Positions 30,797-38,333 of a stretch of 64,000 bases of DNA are shown one piece after another. Each line of letters opens with the position of its first letter. The first letter of the stretch is position 1. A program made the translations under genes and the position numbers. The notes under the pieces were generated by a model that saw only the letters and a program-made list of their open reading frames with translations, searched no databases and had not been told where the DNA came from. The DNA is from Mycolicibacterium goodii (GTDB lineage: Bacteria; Actinomycetota; Actinomycetes; Mycobacteriales; Mycobacteriaceae): the NCBI RefSeq assembly GCF_001187505.1, contig NZ_CP012150.1:1922001-1986000 (forward strand), read 5' to 3'.

Positions 30797-31507
30797 TCAC
30801 GGTGTGAACGCGACGGTGAGCGCCTGCTGCGCGGCCGCGGTGTCGCCGTCGATCTTCGCCGTGTCCAGCAGGTCGCGCCGCTTCCACAGCCCGAGGTACA
30901 GGTCCTCGGCGGGTGCGGTCACGGTGGCCACGGGTTCGGTTTGGTCGGCACCGCCGACGGTCCAGGTGTGGTCGGTGTCGGCGGTGCGGAACTGCACGGG
31001 TGCGCTCACCGGATCGGTGCGGTTGCGGTGCACCTGCCTCGGGTAGAACACGGTGAGGATCTCGTCGACGCCGTCGGCGCAGAAGTCGGGGGCGAAGCTC
31101 GCGTGGCCTCCGACCGCGCTGTGCAGGTCCACCCGGTGGATCGCGTGTTCATGGGCCTGGCGCCGGGTCCAGAACCCCGCGAGTCGGGGTTTCGGGCCGA
31201 AACCCCAGCACGGTTCGTCGGCATTGATCGCGCGCATCGCGGTCAGGTAGTCGGGGATGCCGTCGAGGAAATCGGCGACCACCCGGGTCGGGTCGGCCTG
31301 CGGCTGCGGTACTTCGGCGACCTCGCGGGTGCGCAGGATCTCACGGACCCAGGTCTGGATGGACCACAGGTGGCCCAGCAGGTCGGCGACCGTCCAATCG
31401 GGGCAGGTCTGGACCGGACTGCTCAGCTCGGTGTCCTCGGCGAGGGCGAAAGACTGGAAGGCGAGCACGTCGGTCTGCAGTTGCGTCAGGAGCGTGTTGT
31501 CGTCCAC
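30797..31507 (-). CDS. Maleylpyruvate isomerase-family, mycothiol-dependent-type enzyme
   Basis: 236 residues with an N-terminal DinB-like four-helix domain and the MDMPI motifs: CPDWTVADLLGHLWSI (first His near residue 47) and WTRRQAHEHAIHRVD (Glu/His near 138-145). These supply the divalent-metal site used by mycothiol-dependent isomerases and transferases. Substrate unknown. Only 9 bases separate its stop region from the TetR gene on the same strand; it lies downstream of that regulator. Confidence 0.8.
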   Translation of the reverse strand: MDDNTLLTQLQTDVLAFQSFALAEDTELSSPVQTCPDWTVADLLGHLWSIQTWVREILRTREVAEVPQPQADPTRVVADFLDGIPDYLTAMRAINADEPCWGFGPKPRLAGFWTRRQAHEHAIHRVDLHSAVGGHASFAPDFCADGVDEILTVFYPRQVHRNRTDPVSAPVQFRTADTDHTWTVGGADQTEPVATVTAPAEDLYLGLWKRRDLLDTAKIDGDTAAAQQALTVAFTP

Positions 31508-31516
31508 ACGTGCACA

Positions 31517-32119
31517 TTACGGGTTGGTCAGACCTCGGAGAAGAACGGCGAGGCCGAACTCGAAGGCATCGTCGGCGCGCGCGGGTTTGGGGGCGCCCGT
31601 GGCCAGGGCGGCGGCCAGTTCCTGGCCCACCTCGGCGCCGGATTCCCAGGGTTCGTCGGGGGCGGCGAGGTCGAGTGCCGATCCGAGCACGTAGTTGTCG
31701 ATCAGCGTGATGATGCGCAGCGAGTCGGCGGCGTCGAAGCCGGCGCGGCGCAGGGTGACCGCCAGCGCGTTGTACATCCGGAACGCCTGCGTGCTGTTGA
31801 CGGCGTGGATGGTCAGCAGCGGGATCAGCCGGGGATAGCGGGCGAAGCTGCGGCGGTAGGAGCGCATGATGTCGGCCACGACGTCCACCCAGGGCCGGTC
31901 GGCGTCGAGGTCGGGCAGGCTGACCTCGGACATCGCGCGCTCGCGCAGCAGTTCGACGATCTGTTCGCGACCCGCCACGTGGTTGTAGAGCGAGGACGGG
32001 CTGACCTTGAGCTTGCGGGCCAGCTCGGGGATGGTGAATCCACCGGTGGCGTTGACCAGATCCAGTGCCGCAGTGGCGATCCGGTCGGTCGACAAGATCG
32101 GTGTGGATGGACGACCCAT
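31517..32119 (-). CDS. TetR-family regulator of the agmatine cluster
   Basis: 200 residues: an N-terminal TetR helix-turn-helix (about 10-55, with FTIPELARKLKVSPSSLYNHVAGREQI) and a ligand-binding C-terminal domain of the TetR_C_1 type. Divergent from the carbamoylputrescine amidase gene. The 86-base gap contains a perfect 19-bp palindrome, AAACGAATCTCATTCGTTT, right after a promoter, so it likely represses the aguB-aguA operon. The ligand is presumably agmatine, putrescine or a relative (inference). Confidence 0.88.
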   Translation of the reverse strand: MGRPSTPILSTDRIATAALDLVNATGGFTIPELARKLKVSPSSLYNHVAGREQIVELLRERAMSEVSLPDLDADRPWVDVVADIMRSYRRSFARYPRLIPLLTIHAVNSTQAFRMYNALAVTLRRAGFDAADSLRIITLIDNYVLGSALDLAAPDEPWESGAEVGQELAAALATGAPKPARADDAFEFGLAVLLRGLTNP

Positions 32120-32150
32120 GGCCGGATGCTCCCTTGTTGTGACCTACCGC

Positions 32151-32198
32151 TTTACAACACGTGGTCCACGCCACACAATAAACGAATCTCATTCGTTT
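32151..32198 (+). promoter_or_regulatory. Promoter and TetR operator of the agmatine operon
   Basis: TTTACA (32151-32156), 17-base spacer, CACAAT (32174-32179), followed immediately by the palindrome AAACGAAT-CTC-ATTCGTTT (32180-32198), which covers the expected transcription start. AGGAG (32200-32204) follows and serves the first gene. Confidence 0.7.
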
Positions 32199-32205
32199 TA
32201 GGAGC

Positions 32206-33198
32206 ATGATGATCACCTTGACCGCCACCGCCCCCGAGTCGCTGTCGCGCAGCACGGCCTCGCAGCGGCCGCCGCTGCGGGTCGGTCTGGTGCAGCACCG
32301 CTGGCGATCCGACGCCGACGAGTTGGTCAAGGTGCTGCGCGAGGGCATCGACCGCGCCGCGGGTGAGGGCGCGACCGCGATCTTCCTGCCGGAGATCACA
32401 CTGCTGCGGTACCCGGCGGACACGCCCGCAGGTCCGAACCCGGGAGACTCGGCCGAGGATCTGACCGGCGGGCCGACATTCGAACTCGCGGCCGAGGCGG
32501 CCCGCGCCAACGGCGTGTTCGTTCACGCGTCGCTGTACGAAAAGGCACCGGCCGCAGACGGTCTGGGCTACAACACCGCCATCCTGGTCTCGCCGGCGGG
32601 GGAACTCGTCGGCCGCACCCGCAAGATGCACATCCCGATCTCGGCCGGCTACTACGAGGACACGTATTTTCGCCCTGGTCCGGCCTCGGCGGATGACGAC
32701 CCGTATCCCGTGTACCACCCGGAGGGGCTCGGCGCCCGCATCGGGCTGCCCACGTGCTGGGACGAGTGGTTTCCCGAGGTGGCCCGCAGCTACTCGCTGC
32801 GCGGCGCCGAGATCGTCGTGTACCCGACCGCCATCGGGTCGGAGCCGGTGTTCCGGGACTTCGACACCCAGCCGCTGTGGCAGCAGGTGATCGTGGCCAA
32901 CGGCATCAGCAGCGGCCTGTTCATGGTGGTGCCCAACCGCACCGGCGACGAGGGGAAGGTGTCCTTCTACGGTTCGTCGTTCATCTCCGATCCGTTCGGG
33001 CGGGTGCTGGTGTCGGCTCCGCGCGACGAGGAGGCGGTCCTGGTCGCCGACCTCGATCTGGATCAGCGCCGCGACTGGCTCGAGCTGTTTCCGTTCCTGC
33101 TCACCCGACGGCCCGACAGCTACGGCTCGCTGACCGAGCCGGTGGACCCCGACCGCCCGTACGGTGCGGGTCATGCGGCCACGGCCGTGGTGAAGTAG
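32206..33198 (+). CDS. aguB: N-carbamoylputrescine amidase-like carbon-nitrogen hydrolase
   Basis: 330-residue nitrilase-superfamily enzyme. The Glu-Lys-Cys triad is visible: IFLPEITLLRYPAD (Glu), GRTRKMHIPI (Lys) and GLPTCWDEWFPE (Cys near residue 184). The AguB family opens N-carbamoylputrescine to putrescine, CO2 and ammonia, the step after AguA. Tandem ATGs at 32206 and 32209 follow AGGAG; the second has the better spacing. It is followed by aguA after 10 bases, which strongly supports the assignment. Confidence 0.88.
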   Translation: MMITLTATAPESLSRSTASQRPPLRVGLVQHRWRSDADELVKVLREGIDRAAGEGATAIFLPEITLLRYPADTPAGPNPGDSAEDLTGGPTFELAAEAARANGVFVHASLYEKAPAADGLGYNTAILVSPAGELVGRTRKMHIPISAGYYEDTYFRPGPASADDDPYPVYHPEGLGARIGLPTCWDEWFPEVARSYSLRGAEIVVYPTAIGSEPVFRDFDTQPLWQQVIVANGISSGLFMVVPNRTGDEGKVSFYGSSFISDPFGRVLVSAPRDEEAVLVADLDLDQRRDWLELFPFLLTRRPDSYGSLTEPVDPDRPYGAGHAATAVVK

Positions 33199-33208
33199 GC
33201 CGAGATCC

Positions 33209-34237
33209 GTGGGTTCATATGTCATGCCCGCCGAGGGTGCGCCACAGCAGCGGGTGTGGATGGCGTTCCCGTGCGAGGGCTACTCCCTCGGTGACTCCGA
33301 GGCCGACCGCCACGAGGCGCGCTCGACGTGGGCCGCTGTCGCGCACGCGATCTCGCGGTTCGAACCCGTGACCATGCTTGTCGACCCCGCCGAGATCGAC
33401 GCGGCCAGACGTTACGTCTCACGGGACGTCGAGCTGATCGAGGCGCCGCTGAACGACGCCTGGATGCGTGACATCGGACCGACCTTCGTGCATGCCGACG
33501 ACGGGTCGGTGGCCGCGGTCGACTGGACCTTCAACGGGTGGGGCGCACAGGACTGGGCGCGCTGGGACCGCGATGCCCGCATCGGCGCGACGGTCGCCGA
33601 ACTCGCCGGGGTACCGGTCGTTGCGTCGTCACTTGTCAACGAGGGCGGTGGAATCCACGTCGACGGCAACGGCACCGTGCTGCTCACCGAGACCGTGCAA
33701 CTCGATCCGGGCCGCAATCCCGGACTCACCAGGCAACGGGTGGAGGAGGAACTCGCCAGGACCATCGGTGGTACCGACTTCGTCTGGTTGCCCCGCGGGC
33801 TGACCCGCGACAGTCAGCGTTTCGGCACCCGCGGGCACGTCGACATCGTCGCGGCCATCCCGGCTCCCGGCCGGCTGCTGTTACACACCCAGCGCGCCGA
33901 ATCACATCCGGACACCGTGGTATGCAAGGAGATTCGCGCCGTGATCGAGGAGACCGGGCGCTTCGACATCGTGGAGATGCCTGCTCCGGACACGCTCACC
34001 GACGCCGAGGGGCCGGTGGACTACAGCTACATCAACCATCTCGTGGTCAACGGCGGTGTGATCGCGTGCGGATTCGACGACCCGCGCGACGCCGACGCCG
34101 CGGTGATCCTGGCCGAGCAGTATCCGGGCCGCGAGGTGGTGACCGTCGACGCGCGCCCGTTGTTCGCCCGCGGCGGCGGAATCCACTGCATCACCCAGCA
34201 ACAGCCGGCACCACTGTCACGCGGAAAGGCCTCATGA
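33209..34237 (+). CDS. aguA: Agmatine deiminase (PAD-type guanidino-modifying enzyme)
   Basis: 342 residues of the Porphyromonas-type peptidyl-arginine-deiminase/agmatine deiminase family. Motifs: MPAEGAPQQRVWMAFP at the start, NDAWMRDIGPTFV (substrate Asp), LVNEGGGIHVDGNG (His) and the C-terminal nucleophile GGGIHCITQQQ (Cys near residue 327). Converts agmatine to N-carbamoylputrescine plus ammonia. GTG 33209 is the longest start; ATG 33224 is possible. The next gene starts inside its stop codon (ATGA). Confidence 0.9.
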   Translation: MGSYVMPAEGAPQQRVWMAFPCEGYSLGDSEADRHEARSTWAAVAHAISRFEPVTMLVDPAEIDAARRYVSRDVELIEAPLNDAWMRDIGPTFVHADDGSVAAVDWTFNGWGAQDWARWDRDARIGATVAELAGVPVVASSLVNEGGGIHVDGNGTVLLTETVQLDPGRNPGLTRQRVEEELARTIGGTDFVWLPRGLTRDSQRFGTRGHVDIVAAIPAPGRLLLHTQRAESHPDTVVCKEIRAVIEETGRFDIVEMPAPDTLTDAEGPVDYSYINHLVVNGGVIACGFDDPRDADAAVILAEQYPGREVVTVDARPLFARGGGIHCITQQQPAPLSRGKAS

Positions 34238-35871
34238 GCGAGCGTATTGTCCCGGCCGTGAATCCATCGACCCTCTTCTCCAACGGGGTGATCTGGAATC
34301 CCCACGGGGGCACGGACACCGACGCACTGCTGGTCTCCGACGGTGTCGTGCAGGCCGTCGGCGACCAGGCGAGGGCCGGCTCCGCCGATGTCGAGGTGGA
34401 TCTGGACGGCGGGTTCCTGATGCCGTCGTTCGGCGACGGGCATGCCCACCCGCTCTACGGTGGTCTCGAATCGGCGGGTCCCGCCGTGCGCAAGGGCACG
34501 TCGGTCGACGAGATCGTCGCCGCGGTCAAGGAATACGCCGACGCTCACCCCGACGAGGAGTGGATCATCGGTGCGTCCTACGACGGCAGCCTGGCGCCCG
34601 ACGGTCTGTTCGACGCCCGCTGGCTCGACGCAGCCGTACCGGACCGCCCGGTGGTGTTGCGCGCGTGGGACTACCACACGTTCTGGGTGAACTCGGCGGC
34701 GCTCGAGCGGGCCGGGATCACCGCGGACACACCGGATCCGGTGATGGGGGAGATCCCCCGCCGCTCAGACGGATCACCGCTCGGCACGTTGCGTGAATGG
34801 GGCGCAACCGATCTCGTCACCGCCGTGATGCCGGTGCGCGACGAGGCCGTGCGGGTCGGTGCCCTGGGCACCGCCGCCGACTACTACCTGGCCCGCGGCG
34901 TCACGTGGGTGCAGGACGCGTGGGTGGAACCGGCCGACGTCGACACGTACCTGGCCGCCGCCCGGCAGGGCGCGCTGCGGATGCGATTCAACCTGGCGTT
35001 CTACGCCGATCCGCGACATTTCGACTCGCAGGTCGAGCAGTACGCCGCCGCGCGGGAGCGGGTGCAGGCCGCGGGATCCGGTCTGCTGACGGCGCAGACC
35101 GTCAAGTTCTTCGCCGATGGCGTTGTGGAGAACGAGACCGGAGCGCTGCTGGCACCGTACTGCTCGGGTCTGCACTCGCATGGCATGCAGGTGTGGGAGG
35201 GCGACTCGCTCGCGCAGGCCGCGCGGCAGGTCGACGATCTCGGCATGCAGATCCACATCCACGCGATCGGCGACGCCGCGGTGCGCCAGGCCCTCGATGC
35301 CATCGAATACGTTGTGCAACAGAACGGTCCGCGTGACCGCAGGCCCGTCATCGCCCACGTCCAACTGGTCGACGATGCCGATCTCGACCGGTTCGCCGAG
35401 CTCGGCGTCATCCCCAACATGCAGCCGTTGTGGGCGCAGATGGACGCGTTGATGACAGTCCTGACCATCCCGCGGCTCGGCGCCGAGCGGGCCGACAGGC
35501 AGTACCGCATCCGCAGCCTGGAGAGCTCCGGTGCCGCGCTCGCGTTCGGGTCCGACTGGCCGGTGTCCTCGGGGGCGCCGCTCGACGGCATCGCCGTCGC
35601 GGTGTCGCGGCGCACCGCCGACGGTGAGCCGGCAGGCGGGTGGACACCGCACGAGATCCTGCCGCTGGAAGCGGCGTTGTCGTCCTACACCGGTGCGGTC
35701 GCCTACCAGGCGTTCGCCGAGAAGACGTGGGGCCGAATCGTTCCCGGCGCCAGTGCCGACCTGGTGTGGTTGGATCGTGACCCACGGACCGTCCCACCGC
35801 TGGAGCTTCCCGCGGTTCAGGTACGTGCCACCTATCTGCAGGGCAGACCGGTTTACGCGGCTGCGGAGTGA
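34234..35871 (+). CDS. YtcJ-like amidohydrolase of the agmatine cluster
   Basis: 545-residue metal-dependent amidohydrolase. The N-terminal metal motif is GDGHAHPLYGG (His-x-His), later ligands are in HIHAIGDAAVRQA, and the final Asp is in AFGSDWPVSSG. FADGVVENETGALL is typical of the YtcJ/N-substituted formamide deformylase group. ATG 34234 overlaps the aguA stop (ATGA), so translation is coupled and a role in the same pathway is likely. It might release the amine from an N-acylated or formylated agmatine or putrescine precursor. That reaction is a guess. Confidence 0.85.
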   Translation: MSERIVPAVNPSTLFSNGVIWNPHGGTDTDALLVSDGVVQAVGDQARAGSADVEVDLDGGFLMPSFGDGHAHPLYGGLESAGPAVRKGTSVDEIVAAVKEYADAHPDEEWIIGASYDGSLAPDGLFDARWLDAAVPDRPVVLRAWDYHTFWVNSAALERAGITADTPDPVMGEIPRRSDGSPLGTLREWGATDLVTAVMPVRDEAVRVGALGTAADYYLARGVTWVQDAWVEPADVDTYLAAARQGALRMRFNLAFYADPRHFDSQVEQYAAARERVQAAGSGLLTAQTVKFFADGVVENETGALLAPYCSGLHSHGMQVWEGDSLAQAARQVDDLGMQIHIHAIGDAAVRQALDAIEYVVQQNGPRDRRPVIAHVQLVDDADLDRFAELGVIPNMQPLWAQMDALMTVLTIPRLGAERADRQYRIRSLESSGAALAFGSDWPVSSGAPLDGIAVAVSRRTADGEPAGGWTPHEILPLEAALSSYTGAVAYQAFAEKTWGRIVPGASADLVWLDRDPRTVPPLELPAVQVRATYLQGRPVYAAAE

Positions 35872-35882
35872 GAGGAGCGCAG

Positions 35883-37226
35883 ATGTCGGATACCGCGGAG
35901 GTGACGGAAGGTCATCTCAAGCGAGCACTGGGGCTGCCGTCCCTGGTGCTGTTCGGCCTGGTGTACATGGTGCCGCTCACGGTGTTCACCACCTACGGCA
36001 TCGTCACCCAGACCTCGGGTGGCCGGCTTCCGCTGGCCTACCTCGTGACGTTGGCCGCCATGGTGTTCACGGCACGGTCGTACGCCCGCATGTCGGTGGC
36101 CTATCCCGTGGCCGGTTCGGCATACACGTACGCGCAGAAGTCTTTCGGTGCACCCGTCGGGTTCCTGGCCGGGTGGTCGCTGCTGCTGGACTACCTGTTC
36201 CTGCCGATGATCAACTATCTGGTGATCGGCCTGTACCTGTCGGCGGCGATCCCGGCGGTACCCGCATGGGTGTTCGTGCTCATCGGCATCGTGATCGTCA
36301 CGGTGCTCAACATCGTCGGCATCGTGTCGGTGGCACGCGCCAACTTCGTCATCATCGCGATCCAGGCGATCTTCATCGTCACGTTCCTCGTGCTGGCCAC
36401 CTCGAAGGTGTTCGGTTACGGCACCGTGGATCTGGCGGCGCCGTTCACCGGTGACGGCACCGCACCGGGGTTCAACCCGGTACTGGCAGGCGCGGCCGTC
36501 CTGTGTCTGTCGTTCCTGGGCTTCGACGCGGTGTCCACGTTGTCCGAGGAGGCCAAGGACCCGAAACGGGACGTCCCACGGGCGATCATGATCGCCACGT
36601 TGGTCTCGGGGCTGATCTTCGTCGTGCTGTCCTACGTGGGTCAGATGGTGTTCCCGTCCAACGAGTTCACCGATGTCGACTCCGGTTCGCTGGACGTGAT
36701 GATGACCGCGGGCGGAAATTTCCTGCAGGTGTTCTTCACCGCCGCGTATGTCGCGGGCGCCACCGGTTCGGCGATCACGTCGCAGGCCTCGGTGGCCCGC
36801 ATCCTGTATGCGATGGGCCGCGACGGCGTGCTGCCGCGCCCGTTCTTCGGTCATGTCTCTCCGCGGTTCTCCACCCCGGTGTACGCGATCCTGGCGGTGG
36901 CGGTGATCTCGCTGCTGGCCATCGTGATCGACCTGGCCATCCTCGCGTCGGTGATCAGTTTCGGTGCGCTGGTGGCGTTCTCGGTGGTGAACCTGTCAGT
37001 GATCAAGCACTACTTCGTCGACCACCATGAACGCGACGGTATGCAGTTGATCGGCGCTCTGGTGCTGCCGCTGATCGGTTTCGCGTTGACCGTGTGGCTG
37101 TGGTTCAGCCTCGACAGTCTCGCCCTCATCATCGGATTGTGTTGGCTGGCGGTCGGTTTCCTGTGGCTCGCCGGCATTACCCGTGGGTTCCGCCAGCCGA
37201 CGCCGGTGCTGGACATGACGGAGTAG
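35883..37226 (+). CDS. APC-superfamily amino acid/polyamine permease
   Basis: 447 residues with about twelve helices. APC landmarks include LGLPSLVLFGLVYMVPLTVF (helix 1), PVAGSAYTYAQKSFG and LCLSFLGFDAVSTLSEEA (helix 6 region). It likely imports the substrate of the operon, agmatine or a related amine, in exchange or with protons. ATG 35883 follows GAGAGGAGCG. Last gene of the TetR-controlled operon, ended by a strong hairpin at 37238-37274. Confidence 0.88.
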   Translation: MSDTAEVTEGHLKRALGLPSLVLFGLVYMVPLTVFTTYGIVTQTSGGRLPLAYLVTLAAMVFTARSYARMSVAYPVAGSAYTYAQKSFGAPVGFLAGWSLLLDYLFLPMINYLVIGLYLSAAIPAVPAWVFVLIGIVIVTVLNIVGIVSVARANFVIIAIQAIFIVTFLVLATSKVFGYGTVDLAAPFTGDGTAPGFNPVLAGAAVLCLSFLGFDAVSTLSEEAKDPKRDVPRAIMIATLVSGLIFVVLSYVGQMVFPSNEFTDVDSGSLDVMMTAGGNFLQVFFTAAYVAGATGSAITSQASVARILYAMGRDGVLPRPFFGHVSPRFSTPVYAILAVAVISLLAIVIDLAILASVISFGALVAFSVVNLSVIKHYFVDHHERDGMQLIGALVLPLIGFALTVWLWFSLDSLALIIGLCWLAVGFLWLAGITRGFRQPTPVLDMTE

Positions 37227-37237
37227 CCCGAAATGCG

Positions 37238-37274
37238 ATCGAGCGGCCACGGTGTGCTCACGTGGCCGCTCGAT
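37238..37274. terminator. Bidirectional terminator between permease and ohr
   Basis: Perfect 14-bp inverted repeat ATCGAGCGGCCACG / CGTGGCCGCTCGAT with a 9-base loop, between the two converging stop codons. Confidence 0.85.
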
Positions 37275-37294
37275 GCGTTCTGTGGGTAGCCGGC

Positions 37295-37738
37295 TCAGGC
37301 CACGGTCACCGCGACGTCGATGTTGCCGCGGGTGGCCTTGGAGTAGGGGCACACCTGGTGGGCGTCATCGACGATGGCCTGGGCCGTCGTGTGGTCGACA
37401 CCCGGGATGGTGACGTTCAGACGCGCCCGCAGGGAGAACGCGCCGTCGGCGTTGATCAGATCGATTTCGGCGTCCACCGCGGTGTCGGCGGGCAGCTTGA
37501 CGTTGTGCTGGGACGCGGTGAGGCCCATCGCGCTGAGGAAGCAGGCCGACCAGCCCGCGGCGAACAGCTGCTCGGGGTTGGTGCCGGAGCCGTTCGCGCC
37601 GGGCGGGGTCAGTTGGAGGTCGAGATTGCCGTCGGAGCTGTAGGACTCGCCTTGGCGGCCGCCGGTGGTGTGGGTCTTGGCCGTGTAGATCACGTTGTCG
37701 GTGGAATTGCCGGTGGAATTGCCGGTGGAAGTGGTCAT
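37295..37738 (-). CDS. ohr: Organic hydroperoxide resistance protein (OsmC/Ohr)
   Basis: 147 residues with the two redox cysteines of Ohr: Cys66 in FAAGWSACFLSAM and Cys130 in AHQVCPYSKATRGN. It reduces organic and fatty-acid hydroperoxides using lipoyl or thiol reductants. The N-terminus carries a short repeat (TGNSTGNST) from a tandem 12-bp DNA repeat and is poorly conserved. Divergent from ohrR, with two palindromic operators between. Confidence 0.93.
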   Translation of the reverse strand: MTTSTGNSTGNSTDNVIYTAKTHTTGGRQGESYSSDGNLDLQLTPPGANGSGTNPEQLFAAGWSACFLSAMGLTASQHNVKLPADTAVDAEIDLINADGAFSLRARLNVTIPGVDHTTAQAIVDDAHQVCPYSKATRGNIDVAVTVA

Positions 37739-37766
37739 CGCCGTCTCCTGTCTGTTAAAAGTCGGA

Positions 37767-37839
37767 TCCGATTTAATCGGACACGTGAGACTCTAACACC
37801 GAAACCGGCGCAGTCAATCCCATCCGATTGAATCGGATG
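37767..37839. promoter_or_regulatory. Two OhrR operators between ohr and ohrR
   Basis: TCCGATTTAATCGGA (37767-37781) is a perfect palindrome around one centre base. CATCCGATTGAATCGGATG (37821-37839) is its 19-bp relative. The core CCGATT-N-AATCGG is shared. A partial third copy (GCGATTTAATTCGGG) follows at about 37839. Typical of MarR/OhrR autoregulation of a divergent pair. Confidence 0.8.
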
Positions 37840-37865
37840 CGATTTAATTCGGGTACACTGGCTTC

Positions 37866-38318
37866 ATGACCACCGCACGCCCACAACTGGCCGACTTCCT
37901 GTGTTTCTCGATCTACTCGGCCAACCTCGCGTTCGGTAAGGCCTACAAGCCGCTGTTGGACCAGCGCGGGATCACCTACACGCAGTACATCGCGATCGTG
38001 GCGCTCTACGACTCCGATCATCAGACCGTCAGCGGCCTCGGCGAGAAGCTGTTCCTGGAATCGAACACGCTGACGCCGATTCTCAAGAAGCTCGAGGCGC
38101 TCGGGTATGTGACCAGGCGCCGCGATCCCGACGACGAACGTCAGGTGGTCGTCAGCCTGACCGAGGCCGGTCGCGCACTGCGTGAGCAGTCCTTCGAGAT
38201 GGAACTGGTTGCCGCCACCGGGTTGAGTGTCGAGGAGATGCGGGCCATGCAGAAGGGCATCGCGAAGCTCCGCGACAACCTGCGCGAGCACGTGCACGCC
38301 ACCTCGACACGTCGCTGA
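37866..38318 (+). CDS. ohrR: MarR-family organic-peroxide sensor OhrR
   Basis: 150 residues. Peroxide-sensing Cys13 lies in LADFLCFSIYSANLAF, the conserved OhrR location. The winged helix follows (TVSGLGEKLFLESNTLTPILKKLEALG, RRRDPDDERQVVVSLTEAG). Oxidation of Cys13 releases DNA and induces ohr. No second cysteine is obvious near the C-terminus, so it may be of the 1-Cys class. Confidence 0.92.
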   Translation: MTTARPQLADFLCFSIYSANLAFGKAYKPLLDQRGITYTQYIAIVALYDSDHQTVSGLGEKLFLESNTLTPILKKLEALGYVTRRRDPDDERQVVVSLTEAGRALREQSFEMELVAATGLSVEEMRAMQKGIAKLRDNLREHVHATSTRR

Positions 38319-38333
38319 CGAGCCGCCGATCGG

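Noticed and set aside
37695..37735. Tandem 12-bp repeat at the 5' end of ohr as a regulatory or phase-variable repeat
   Set aside because: Only two to three units, in frame, encoding a dispensable Thr-Gly-Asn-Ser tail; no sign of variability.
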